DNA of 49,135 nucleotides from an uncultured Brevibacillus sp. (GTDB lineage: Bacteria; Bacillota; Bacilli; Brevibacillales; Brevibacillaceae), in assembly GCF_947502445.1 (NCBI RefSeq), contig NZ_CANMZW010000042.1:1-49135 (forward strand), read 5' to 3'. Both the position numbers and the translations under genes were made by a program. The number at the start of each line of letters is the position of its first letter. The first letter of the stretch is position 1. Shown in pieces: positions 32,586-40,328 of this stretch. The notes beneath the pieces are model-generated. The model was given only the letters and a program-made list of their open reading frames with translations, was not told the origin of the DNA and ran no database searches.

Positions 32586-32735
32586 ATGGAAAGAAATCAA
32601 ATTCGGGACGTAAATCCTCATCAAATCTACAATAATGAAGCACAATCGCTTGAACAAACAGGCGAGCCTCAGTCTGGCTCAAAAAAAGTGAAACAAAAAA
32701 ATCACTCTCGCGCTATTAAAACAAGAGAAGGTTAA
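32586..32735 (+). CDS. sspP: Small acid-soluble spore protein P
   Basis: 49 aa. ATG at 32586 with AAGGAG before it; TAA at 32733-32735. The C-terminal motif GEPQSGSKKVKQKNHSR matches the SspP family (B. subtilis GQPEPLDGSKKVKNRNHTR). The gene is followed by a terminator. SspP is a minor spore-core protein made in the forespore. A SigG-like promoter (GAATA ... CATCAT) may lie at about 32515-32550; this is tentative. Confidence 0.85.
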   Translation: MERNQIRDVNPHQIYNNEAQSLEQTGEPQSGSKKVKQKNHSRAIKTREG

Positions 32736-32753
32736 CGAATAAAAACTTGGATT

Positions 32754-32782
32754 ACCCGACTTTTCATGGAGTCGGGTTTTTT
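32754..32782 (+). terminator. Intrinsic terminator after sspP
   Basis: ACCCGAC and GTCGGGT form a perfect 7-bp stem followed by six T. Confidence 0.85.
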
Positions 32783-32809
32783 AAATTCCCTTTTTTTTAC
32801 AATTAAAGA

Positions 32810-32855
32810 TTGAATTGTCCCACAAGGATGAACTATGATAAATTTAGTATCCTTG
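32810..32855 (+). promoter_or_regulatory. Promoter with operator-like repeat of the ArsR-like gene
   Basis: TTGAAT and TATGAT are separated by 18 bp. CAAGGAT (32823-32829) and ATCCTTG (32849-32855) are perfect inverted arms flanking the -10 box. This is a usual place for an autoregulatory operator. Confidence 0.6.
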
Positions 32856-32872
32856 ATGGAGGTTAAGTGAAG

Positions 32873-33598
32873 ATGATCAGCATTCCACTCCCAAGCAACA
32901 GCCCTCTTTCCCAAACGATTAGCTATAGTGTTTCTCCTTTATTTGAATTGGCAGCCAGCCTGCATACTCTCGCACAACCAGCTCCCCCTGCGCGCTTCGG
33001 CAATTGGGCTCAGGAAATCCATGCTCAGTTTAAAGAAGCTAGGCTTCATAGCGATTGGGAATACTTTCTTCCTATCTTCCGCTATGGAATTCCTGATTCG
33101 TTTGACCCCATCTTTACAAAAGGGGTTCTGTCAGTTGACGATCAATATGAATATTTCGTTACTCTTCCAACCGATGAATTCATACGCAGCTTGCAGCCTT
33201 TATTACATGAGTGGAATCAGCGTCATGATATTCCCAATGTGGTTTTTGATATAGAGGAAGACGGTGATTATGTGAAGGGGCGTTTCAGTCTATTTGTTTC
33301 TTCGTATTGGCAACTATTTTTTGAGGCAAAATGGGAGGCCATTGCCCCCTCTTTTGTTCGGGAAGCAGAACAAATTCACCTGATGCTAGCAGATCTGTCT
33401 GCATGCTTACCGTTTTTAAATAAGATCTCACCCGAAATCACCTATGACGAAGAAGCACATCGTCTCCTCTGTCCGACCAAGGGGGCAAGTGTTGAGGTTC
33501 AGCAGCTTGTTCTCTATCCAAGCCATTACTTTGCTCATGAGCCCCTCCTAACCAAAAGGGGACTAAGCGCACATCTGCTGTACTGCTTTTCTACATAA
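32873..33598 (+). CDS. DUF5937-type protein related to ArsR regulators, lacking the helix-turn-helix domain
   Basis: 241 aa from the ATG at 32873 (GGAGG ten bases upstream). The N-terminal part (SPLFELAASLHTLAQPAPPARFGNWAQE) is the DUF5937 sensor found at the N-terminus of a group of ArsR-family regulators, which are usually over 300 aa with the winged helix at the C-terminus. Here the frame stops at LLTKRGLSAHLLYCFST and no helix-turn-helix follows in any frame before the terminator at 33655. It may be a truncated regulator or a stand-alone sensor domain. The operator-like repeat upstream is kept. Confidence 0.75.
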   Translation: MISIPLPSNSPLSQTISYSVSPLFELAASLHTLAQPAPPARFGNWAQEIHAQFKEARLHSDWEYFLPIFRYGIPDSFDPIFTKGVLSVDDQYEYFVTLPTDEFIRSLQPLLHEWNQRHDIPNVVFDIEEDGDYVKGRFSLFVSSYWQLFFEAKWEAIAPSFVREAEQIHLMLADLSACLPFLNKISPEITYDEEAHRLLCPTKGASVEVQQLVLYPSHYFAHEPLLTKRGLSAHLLYCFST

Positions 33599-33654
33599 GG
33601 GGCTGACGAATATCACGTCGTCTCAACCATTCTTATATATAGAAAGCTCAATAT

Positions 33655-33679
33655 AAAACGCCCTATGAAGGGCGTTTTT
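33655..33679. terminator. Bidirectional intrinsic terminator
   Basis: AAAACGCCC and GGGCGTTTT form a 9-bp perfect stem with T-runs on both strands. It serves the DUF5937 gene (+) and overlaps the end of the Spo0E-like gene (-). Confidence 0.85.
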
Positions 33680-33824
33680 CATGCATCATATGTGCAACGA
33701 TTAACTTATCCAATTGTTGACTGATCCGAACAATTTCTGGGTCAAGAAAATTGTAACCAGCATCTTTAGCTGCTCGCTCTAGCTTTTGGCGCAAGTCATC
33801 AATCATCTTACTCGTATTTTCCAT
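33663..33824 (-). CDS. Spo0E-like aspartyl-phosphate phosphatase
   Basis: 53 aa. ATG at 33824 with GGGGG upstream; TAG at 33663-33665. The family signature SQQLDKLI is present (residues 35-42), after a helix with LRQKLERAAKDAG. These small proteins dephosphorylate phospho-Spo0A and hold back sporulation. The stop codon lies within the terminator hairpin, a compact layout. Confidence 0.85.
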   Translation of the reverse strand: MENTSKMIDDLRQKLERAAKDAGYNFLDPEIVRISQQLDKLIVAHMMHEKRPS

Positions 33825-33903
33825 GCTGCCAGGCCCCCACCCAACTTTTGTCTCCCACTATTTTACATTATATAAGAACAGGTGGAAAGGGTAAGATGTG
33901 GAA

Positions 33904-33942
33904 GAAAAAAACCTTGCACCATCAAAGGTACAAGGTTTTTTC
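33904..33942. terminator. Intrinsic terminator of the pdh operon
   Basis: AACCTTG and CAAGGTT pair around a 14-nt loop with A- and T-runs on both sides. It lies 17 nt after the pdhD stop on the minus strand. Confidence 0.82.
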
Positions 33943-33959
33943 CGAGCGATTGCAAGCCT

Positions 33960-35369
33960 TTACTTCATTACATGGATCGGACGACCCAATGCAAGCTCAG
34001 CTGCCTCCATCGTTACCTCACCCAAAGTAGGATGCGCATGAATGGTCAGCTCGATGTCTTCAAGAGTTGCACCCATTTCGATCGCCAAACCAATTTCTGC
34101 AATGATGTTGGATGCTTCAGGACCAACAATTTGTGCGCCCAATACGAGATTCGTTTCTTTTTCAGCGATCAGCTTCACATAGCCTTCGCCTGCATTGACG
34201 GACAGTGCACGGCCATTTGCAGCAAATGGGAAGCGACCTACTACATAGTCAATGCCTTTTTCTTTTGCTTCTTTTTCGTTGATACCTACGCTCGCAATTT
34301 CCGGATCGCAGAAGACTACCGCCGGAATTGCTTTGTAGTCAACTTCTGCCGGGTGACCAGCAATTGCTTCCGCTGCTACCTTACCTTCGTAGGAAGCTTT
34401 GTGAGCAAGCGCAGGACCTGCTACGATATCACCAATCGCATACACGTTCGGGATGTTCGTACGGCCTTGTTTATCGACAACAATCAGACCACGATCAGTC
34501 AGGTTCATGCCGATATCGCGCACGCCGAGCTCATCGGTATTTGGACGGCGACCAACAGTTACGAGTACATATTCTGCCTCGATTTGCTGCTGCTCTCCTT
34601 TTACCTCGGCTTTTACGATTACGCCATTTTCAGTTTCTTCCATTCCTTGAGCAAGTGCCTTCGTATTGATCGTAACGCCCAGCTTTTTCAGCTTACGCTC
34701 AACCAGACGTGGCATATCAGGCTCAAAGCCCGGCAGGATTTGATCGGAGCCTTCCAAAATGGTTACCTTGGTTCCAAACTTGGCGAACACTGTACCCAGC
34801 TCGATACCAATATAGCCGCCGCCGATTACTACGAGGCTTTTTGGCAGCTCAGTCAAAGACAGAGCTTCTGTTGAGGACAGTACGCGCTTGCCAAATGGGA
34901 ATGCAGGCAATTCAATTGGACGGGAACCTGTCGCGATGATGCAATGCTCAAAACGGTAGCGGTTAACGTCGTAGCCGTGGAATACACGAACTTCGTTTTC
35001 GCTAACGAACAGTGCTTCACCAGGGATGACTTGGATTTTGTGTCCTTTGAACAGAGAGCCTACGCCACCAGTTAATTGCTTCACGATGCCGCTTTTCCAC
35101 TCTTGCACTTTGGCAAAATCCACTTTTACATTTTCCATTGTGATACCCATGGATTCTGTATGCTGCGTGTGCTCGTACGTGTGAGCAGCGTGGATCATCG
35201 CTTTGGATGGGATGCAGCCTACGTTCAAGCATACGCCGCCGACATCTGCTTTTTCTACAACAGCAACGGTTTTTCCCATCTGAGCGGCACGAATAGCAGC
35301 CACATAGCCACCAGGACCTGCACCGATTACGAGAACATCTACTTCTGTAGTAAATTCACCTACTACCAT
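33960..35369 (-). CDS. pdhD: Dihydrolipoyl dehydrogenase (E3)
   Basis: 469 aa. FAD site VLVIGAGPGGYVAAIRAAQMG, redox disulfide GGVCLNVGCIPSKAM, second Rossmann motif VIGGGYIGIELGTVFAKFG, third FAD motif VYAIGDIVAG, and active-site His-Glu in IHAHPTLGEVTMEA. It reoxidises dihydrolipoamide and reduces NAD+. The ATG is 6 nt after the E2 stop. Last gene of the operon. Confidence 0.95.
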   Translation of the reverse strand: MVVGEFTTEVDVLVIGAGPGGYVAAIRAAQMGKTVAVVEKADVGGVCLNVGCIPSKAMIHAAHTYEHTQHTESMGITMENVKVDFAKVQEWKSGIVKQLTGGVGSLFKGHKIQVIPGEALFVSENEVRVFHGYDVNRYRFEHCIIATGSRPIELPAFPFGKRVLSSTEALSLTELPKSLVVIGGGYIGIELGTVFAKFGTKVTILEGSDQILPGFEPDMPRLVERKLKKLGVTINTKALAQGMEETENGVIVKAEVKGEQQQIEAEYVLVTVGRRPNTDELGVRDIGMNLTDRGLIVVDKQGRTNIPNVYAIGDIVAGPALAHKASYEGKVAAEAIAGHPAEVDYKAIPAVVFCDPEIASVGINEKEAKEKGIDYVVGRFPFAANGRALSVNAGEGYVKLIAEKETNLVLGAQIVGPEASNIIAEIGLAIEMGATLEDIELTIHAHPTLGEVTMEAAELALGRPIHVMK

Positions 35370-35375
35370 AGCTGA

Positions 35376-36758
35376 TTACCCCTCCATGACGAGCAGCGTT
35401 GGGTTTTCCAGAAGCTGCTTCACGTAGTTGACGAAACGCTGTGCTGGTTCGCCATCAACCAAACGGTGGTCAAAGCTCAAAGAGAGATGCAGCATTTGGC
35501 CAACCACTATTTCTCCATTTTTCACAACTGGTTTCTCGCTGATACGACCTACACCCAGAATAGCTACCTCTGGATAGTTAATGATTGGAGTGAAGAACAT
35601 GCCGCCAGCAGAACCGATGTTTGTAATGCTGAAGGTAGAGCCTTTCAGCTCGTCTGCGCTAGCTTTGCGGTCGCGTGCTTTCTTCGCCAGCTCGCTGATT
35701 TCGCCAGCGATTTGGAAGATCGACTTGCTGTCAGCCGCTTTTACTACTGGTACAAGCAAGCCTTCATCTGTCGAAGCTGCGATACCGATGTTGTAGTATT
35801 TTTTATAAATGACTTCTTGTTTTTCATCATCGATAGAAGCGTTCAGCTCAGGGAACTTCTTCAGACCTGCCACAACTGCTTTTACGATCATTGGCAAGTA
35901 AGTCAGCTTCACTCCGCGCTCTTCAGCCAGAGGTTTAGCTTCTTTACGCATTGCCACAAGAGCAGTTACATCCACTTCATCAAAGATTGTTACATGTGGA
36001 GCTGTGTAAGCGGATTTCACCATTGCTTTTGCGATCGCTTTGCGAATGCCTTTGAGTGGTACGCGCTCTTCGAGTTCGCCCGCTTGTGTAGTGTAGTGAA
36101 CGGTTGGTGCTGCTGCCGCTTGGGCTACACCAGTTGCTGCAGATGCTTCCGCTACTACTGGAGCCGCTGCAGGTGCCGATACGACTACTGCTCCACCGGA
36201 TACAAAACGATCTACGTCATCACGCGTGATGCGGCCCAATTTTCCTGTACCTGGTACAGATGCCAATTGAACGCCTTTTTCACGTGCATATTTACGTACA
36301 GAAGGTGTAGCGAGTACATGCTTGCGATCAATCGGTGCCGCTACAGCTGTTGCAGTCGCTTGTGCCATTGGCGTTTCCAAGGCTTGGTTCGCGTTTGCAC
36401 TCACTTGGGAGCCAATATCGCAGCCCGGTTCCATCTCGTCAGCTGCTGCAGGTGCAGGAGCCGCTTCTGTCACGTGGGAATCGCCATGTCCATGATCTGG
36501 CAGGTTAGGAATTTCGCCTTCCACATCAAAGTCGATCAAAGGATCGCCAACTACGGAAACAGTTCCTTCGGTAACTTTCAGTTCGAGAACCTTCCCTTTT
36601 ACTGGCGATGGAACTTCTACTACCGCTTTGTCATTTTGTACTTCCATAATGACTTGGTCTTCTTCTACGGAATCCCCTGGCGCTACGTGCCATTTGACGA
36701 TTTCGCCTTCATGGATACCCTCACCGAGCTCCGGGAGTCTGAATGTAAAACGACTCAC
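35376..36758 (-). CDS. pdhC: Dihydrolipoamide acetyltransferase (E2) of pyruvate dehydrogenase
   Basis: 460 aa from a GTG at 36758 (AAGGAGGAG site). One lipoyl domain (about 1-78) with K44 in EVQNDKAVVEV, an Ala/Pro-rich linker, the E1/E3-binding domain (about 150-188, ATPSVRKYAREKGVQLASVPGTG), a second linker, and the catalytic domain (about 225-460) with the active-site motif SFDHRLVDG near the C-terminus. It carries acetyl groups from E1 to CoA and forms the core of the complex. A single lipoyl domain is normal for Bacillales. Confidence 0.95.
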   Translation of the reverse strand: MSRFTFRLPELGEGIHEGEIVKWHVAPGDSVEEDQVIMEVQNDKAVVEVPSPVKGKVLELKVTEGTVSVVGDPLIDFDVEGEIPNLPDHGHGDSHVTEAAPAPAAADEMEPGCDIGSQVSANANQALETPMAQATATAVAAPIDRKHVLATPSVRKYAREKGVQLASVPGTGKLGRITRDDVDRFVSGGAVVVSAPAAAPVVAEASAATGVAQAAAAPTVHYTTQAGELEERVPLKGIRKAIAKAMVKSAYTAPHVTIFDEVDVTALVAMRKEAKPLAEERGVKLTYLPMIVKAVVAGLKKFPELNASIDDEKQEVIYKKYYNIGIAASTDEGLLVPVVKAADSKSIFQIAGEISELAKKARDRKASADELKGSTFSITNIGSAGGMFFTPIINYPEVAILGVGRISEKPVVKNGEIVVGQMLHLSLSFDHRLVDGEPAQRFVNYVKQLLENPTLLVMEG

Positions 36759-36824
36759 AGTATCTCCTCCTTATACACACTTCGCCGTATTTTCAACCTG
36801 ATTTTTCCTAATTGCCCAAAAGAA

Positions 36825-36850
36825 GGCGGAAAGCTCTCAACTTTTCCGCC
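36825..36850 (-). terminator. Terminator-like hairpin between pdhB and pdhC
   Basis: On the minus strand GGCGGAAAAG and CTTTCCGCC form a 9-bp stem with one bulge, followed by TTCTTTT. It lies in the 109-nt gap between pdhB and pdhC. It may weaken read-through or protect the mRNA end, which would change the ratio of E1 to E2/E3. Confidence 0.55.
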
Positions 36851-36867
36851 ATTATGTCCAATTCTGA

Positions 36868-37848
36868 TTAGAAATCCAGCACCTGAGTCAAACCATCGAT
36901 TACGCGCTTCACGTCTGGCAGCCAAACATCCTCTGCTTGTGCAAACGGATATACAGTGTCTGGCGCTGTGATACGCAGTACTGGCGCTTCCAGGTGAAGA
37001 ATCGCACGCTCGTTGATTTGAGCAATGATTTCTGCAGCGACACCAGATGTTCTTTGCGCTTCTTGAACCACGATTGCGCGGTTTGTTTTCTTCACAGATG
37101 CAACGATCGTGTCGATATCGAGTGGGCTGATGGTGCGCAGGTCGATTACTTCTACCTTCGCTCCACGAGCTTTTTCGATTTCTTCTGCAGCTTTCAGGCT
37201 GGTATGCACCATAGCACCATAGGTGATGATGGTAGCATCTGTACCCTCTTTCACTACGTTTGCTTTACCCAGCTCGATGGTGTACTCGCCCTCTGGAACC
37301 TCTTGACGGAAAGAACGGTACAGCTTCATGTGCTCCAGGAAAACAACCGGATCGTTATCGCGGATCGCAGCGATCAGAAGTCCTTTTGCATCGTATGGGT
37401 TGGAAGGAATAACAACTTTCAGACCTGGTGTTTGCATCATCAAGCCTTCCAGGGAGTCAGCATGCAGCTCAGGCGTTTTCACACCGCCACCGAATGGAGA
37501 GCGGAAAGTAACAGGGCTGCTGAACCGGCCGCCGGAACGGTAACGCATGCGAGTAGCTTGGGATGCAATCGCATCGAACGTTTCGAAGACGAATCCAAAG
37601 AACTGAATTTCTGCTACTGGACGGAAGCCATTTATGGAAAGACCTACTGCCAAACCGCCGATTCCAGACTCAGCGAGTGGTGTGTCAAATACGCGTTGCT
37701 CACCAAACTCAGATTGCAGACCTTCTGTTGCACGGAATACACCGCCGTTTTTTCCTACGTCTTCACCGAAGACAAGTACGGTTTCATCGCGTTTGAGTTC
37801 AACGCGCATTGCATCCGTAATGGCTTGAACCATTGTCATTTGTGCCAT
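36868..37848 (-). CDS. pdhB: Pyruvate dehydrogenase E1 component, beta subunit
   Basis: 326 aa. Motifs: MTMVQAITDAMRVELKRDETVLVFGEDVGKNGGVFRAT, GGRFSSPVTFRSPFGGGV, GLMMQTPGLKVVIPSNPYDAKGLL, and TISPLDIDTIVASVKKTNRAIVVQE. It completes the E1 heterotetramer with pdhA. It starts 3 nt after the pdhA stop, so translation is coupled. Confidence 0.95.
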   Translation of the reverse strand: MAQMTMVQAITDAMRVELKRDETVLVFGEDVGKNGGVFRATEGLQSEFGEQRVFDTPLAESGIGGLAVGLSINGFRPVAEIQFFGFVFETFDAIASQATRMRYRSGGRFSSPVTFRSPFGGGVKTPELHADSLEGLMMQTPGLKVVIPSNPYDAKGLLIAAIRDNDPVVFLEHMKLYRSFRQEVPEGEYTIELGKANVVKEGTDATIITYGAMVHTSLKAAEEIEKARGAKVEVIDLRTISPLDIDTIVASVKKTNRAIVVQEAQRTSGVAAEIIAQINERAILHLEAPVLRITAPDTVYPFAQAEDVWLPDVKRVIDGLTQVLDF

Positions 37849-37851
37849 GGC

Positions 37852-38937
37852 TTATTTCGACTCCTTCGCCAGGAATTCTGCCTTTTGCTCTTCGAGTGCA
37901 GGCGGCAGTGTCTCAAACATTACATCAATCAGCTCAGATACTTTCATTTTCGGCGTTTCATCAGCCTTTTTGATCGCATCTGCTACAGCTGCTTTTGCTT
38001 CTTCAATAACTGCTTCTTCGTCTTTTTCGTTCCAGAGTCCTTTGGATTCGAGGAACTTGCGGAAGCGGATCAATGGATCGCGGAGCTCCCACTCGCTTTG
38101 CTCTTCACCAGTACGGTAACGGGTTGGATCGTCACCAGCCATTGTATGAGGACCATAGCGGTAAGTAAGGGCTTCGATCAGTGTTGCGCCTTCACCGTTC
38201 ACGCCGCGTTCTTTTGCTTTTTGAACAGCGTAGTAAACAGCCATAATATCCATACCATCGATGCGCTCGCTAGCAATACCTGCTGCAGTCGCTTTCACTG
38301 CGATGTTTTCGGAAGCTGTTTGTTTTTCAAACGGCAAGGAAATCGCATAACCGTTATTTTGAGAGAAGAAGATAACTGGGAGCTTGTATACCCCTGCAAA
38401 GTTCATACCCTCGTAGAAATCACCTTGGGAAGTTGCACCGTCACCAAAGTAGTTGATTGCAACGCGTTTTTCACCACGTAGCTTGTAACCCATTGCAACA
38501 CCAGTTGCTTGTGTACATTGTGCTGCGATGATGATTTGTGGCATCAGAACATTAACACCTTCAGGGATTTTTCCACCCTCGATGTGGCCACGGGAGTACA
38601 AGAATGCTTTATGCATTGGGAATCCATGCCATACCATTTGTGGAATATCGCGGTAGCTTGGCAGGATGAAATCTTCTTTGGACAATGCTGCTTCAGAACC
38701 GATCATGCTCGCTTCTTGACCAGCAACTGGCGCGTAGAAGCCCAAACGACCTTGGCGGTTCAGACTGATCGCACGTTGGTCCCAAACACGGGTAAATACC
38801 ATTTTACGCATCAAATCACGCCATTCATCATCGGAGAGCTTAGGCATCAAGTCAGGACGAACAACCGTTCCATCCGGTGCAAGAATTTGCAGCGGGGTGT
38901 TGTTCTCTGTTTGTTCAACAGCAGTGGTTACGCTCAT
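37852..38937 (-). CDS. pdhA: Pyruvate dehydrogenase E1 component, alpha subunit
   Basis: 361 aa from the ATG at 38937 (AGGTG upstream); a longer frame to 39078 runs through the leader and is not used. Thiamine diphosphate motif GDG at 165-167 to NN at 194-195 (FGDGATSQGDFYEGMNFAGV ... FSQNNGYAIS), HTMAGDDPTRYRT phospho-loop region, and RMVFTRVWDQRA-like N-terminal helix. It decarboxylates pyruvate. First gene of pdhABCD; the promoter is at 39189-39217. Confidence 0.95.
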   Translation of the reverse strand: MSVTTAVEQTENNTPLQILAPDGTVVRPDLMPKLSDDEWRDLMRKMVFTRVWDQRAISLNRQGRLGFYAPVAGQEASMIGSEAALSKEDFILPSYRDIPQMVWHGFPMHKAFLYSRGHIEGGKIPEGVNVLMPQIIIAAQCTQATGVAMGYKLRGEKRVAINYFGDGATSQGDFYEGMNFAGVYKLPVIFFSQNNGYAISLPFEKQTASENIAVKATAAGIASERIDGMDIMAVYYAVQKAKERGVNGEGATLIEALTYRYGPHTMAGDDPTRYRTGEEQSEWELRDPLIRFRKFLESKGLWNEKDEEAVIEEAKAAVADAIKKADETPKMKVSELIDVMFETLPPALEEQKAEFLAKESK

Positions 38938-38976
38938 CACATTCACCTCGTCACTGGAATAAGGGGCTTCCATAAC

Positions 38977-39035
38977 CACCTTCGCTAATCGTCCAACTGA
39001 GCAGGTGCTCGGGTGAACAGCATTCGCGAAAGGTG
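38977..39035 (-). promoter_or_regulatory. pdhA leader, proximal stem-loop
   Basis: CACCTTTCGC and GCGAAGGTG form a long-range stem (one-base bulge), with an inner perfect hairpin GAGCA-cc-TGCTC. It lies 40-100 nt upstream of the pdhA start. Confidence 0.45.
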
Positions 39036-39105
39036 TCGGAAGGAACCCGGTTAGAAGAAGAAAAATTATAACGTGCAAGAAAGGGCTTACAGCGCCGTTT
39101 GCACC

Positions 39106-39163
39106 ACCCTGTTATACTGCAGACATTCATCTGTTTAATGTGTTATAGTATTGATATTACAGG
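39106..39163 (-). promoter_or_regulatory. pdhA leader, distal imperfect palindrome
   Basis: Three nested pairs share one axis: CCCTGT/ACAGGG, ATACT/AGTAT and ACATT/AATGT, around CATCTGTTT. It starts about 20 nt after the expected transcription start. It could be a leader hairpin or an operator. Confidence 0.5.
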
Positions 39164-39188
39164 GTTTATTTCCTCTCTGTTATCATTT

Positions 39189-39217
39189 ACTATATAAGCT
39201 GTATCAGTTTTTTTCAA
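39189..39217 (-). promoter_or_regulatory. SigA promoter of the pdh operon
   Basis: On the minus strand TTGAAA and TATAGT are separated by 17 bp. The expected transcript would have a leader of about 245 nt before the pdhA ATG at 38937. Confidence 0.75.
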
Positions 39218-39258
39218 GGGTTAGTTTTGTTTTTTAATAAATTAGGAGGCGGGAACCG

Positions 39259-39990
39259 ATGTCTGATTATGTAAAAAGAACGATCATGAAAGAAGAAGTA
39301 CCGAGTATTCATCTGGACGCTCCCCGCTCCGTCAAAGTATACCTGCCACCTGGTTATAACGAGCTGCTTTCCTATCCTGTTGTCTACTGTCAGGACGGAA
39401 ATGACTTCTTCACCATGGGCCGAATTGCGACCATTGCGAACCAGCTCATTTTGGAAGAAGGAATGGAACCATTTATCGTTGTGGGTATATCTGTTGACAG
39501 AAGCAAACGAACGAGTGAATATTCTCCTGTCGGTTCAAGGAATGCGGCGTACAAACGCTTTTTCACTCATGAGCTCATCCCTTATATTGAGGAGCGGTAT
39601 CCTGTCCGGCGCGATCCAGCTTCACGCGTTCTCGCTGGGGATTCTCTTGGCGGTACAGTTGCTCTCCATCTTGCTTTGGACAACCCGGAATTATTTACGA
39701 ACGTACTGGCGTTATCCGGAGCCTTTTTTCAAACCACTCTGGATGAATTCGATCGACACTCCACTTTGGACTGGCTGCATCTGTGGATGGTTGTCGGACT
39801 CGATGAAACAGCTGTGGAGACACATATGGGCACCTTTGATTTCGTTCACTGGAATCGAACAGCAAAAGAAGTCCTGGAAGCCAAACAGGCAGTCCTTGCG
39901 TACAGTGAAAAACCGGGCAATCATGTCTGGGGATTGTGGCAAAAGGAATTACCTGATGCCCTGCGACACTTTTTTCCTATTCACTTATAA
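39259..39990 (+). CDS. Alpha/beta-hydrolase esterase (enterochelin-esterase/BesA-like)
   Basis: 243 aa with an AGGAGG site. Nucleophile elbow GDSLGG with S129; the rest of the triad is probably D195 or so (VGLDETAVETH) and the C-terminal histidine in KPGNHVWGLWQKELPDALRHFFP. VKVYLPPGYNELLSYPVVYCQDGNDFF and IVVGISVDRSKRTSEYSP are the putative-esterase family pattern shared with siderophore trilactone hydrolases and YbbA. No signal peptide. The substrate is unknown; no siderophore genes lie nearby. Confidence 0.88.
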   Translation: MSDYVKRTIMKEEVPSIHLDAPRSVKVYLPPGYNELLSYPVVYCQDGNDFFTMGRIATIANQLILEEGMEPFIVVGISVDRSKRTSEYSPVGSRNAAYKRFFTHELIPYIEERYPVRRDPASRVLAGDSLGGTVALHLALDNPELFTNVLALSGAFFQTTLDEFDRHSTLDWLHLWMVVGLDETAVETHMGTFDFVHWNRTAKEVLEAKQAVLAYSEKPGNHVWGLWQKELPDALRHFFPIHL

Positions 39991-40010
39991 GTGCACGTAC
40001 AGGCAGTCAT

Positions 40011-40205
40011 TTAATACAAGCCGTTGATTTCTTTAATGTCTTCGTACCCATAATAACGACCATCCACCATATAAATACCTTGGTGGGTGGCTTTGTCAAT
40101 TTCACCCGCGACTTGCTGCGTATCATTCAAAACGATATTGACGATCCTGCTTTCATCTCGTTTCATTTGGCTCTGAATTCGCTCGCGATCTTTTGCCGAT
40201 ATCAT
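40011..40205 (-). CDS. Small protein, 64 aa, weakly YolD-like
   Basis: ATG at 40205 with AGAGGGA upstream. Basic N-terminal helix (SAKDRERIQSQMKRDE), then a beta-rich part (IVNIVLNDTQQVAGEIDKATHQGIYMVDGRYYGYEDIKEI) that recalls the C-terminal half of YolD-like domains. It faces the esterase gene tail-to-tail with a 20-nt gap. Function unknown. Confidence 0.65.
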   Translation of the reverse strand: MISAKDRERIQSQMKRDESRIVNIVLNDTQQVAGEIDKATHQGIYMVDGRYYGYEDIKEINGLY

Positions 40206-40282
40206 CTGATCCCTCTTTTCCCCTCGGTTGGATAGCTATAGTATCTCTTTGGAGGTTCGTATTTACACACGCTACTGCACAC

Positions 40283-40319
40283 AAAAGCCCCTCCCTCATG
40301 AAAATACGAGGCAGGGGCA
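40283..40319 (-). terminator. Intrinsic terminator of the peptide-binding protein gene
   Basis: On the minus strand GCCCCTGCCTC and GAGGGAGGGGC form an 11-bp stem with one mismatch, followed by TTTT. Confidence 0.82.
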
Positions 40320-40328
40320 GCATTTTTT

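Noticed and set aside
35466..38481. Very long plus-strand reading frames (over 500 codons) opposite pdhC, pdhB and pdhA
   Set aside because: They are antisense to strongly conserved genes, rich in Cys, Phe and Trp, and have no ribosome binding sites. They follow from the codon bias of the pdh genes.
38938..39078. 47-residue N-terminal extension of PdhA
   Set aside because: The extension has no ribosome binding site, looks like a false signal sequence and lies in the structured leader; the ATG at 38937 has AGGTG upstream and gives a normal E1 alpha length.
39070..39110. T-box-like sequence AGGGTGGTGC in the pdhA leader
   Set aside because: It departs from the T-box core (AGGGUGGNACCGCG) after GGTGG, and no specifier loop or antiterminator/terminator pair is found.
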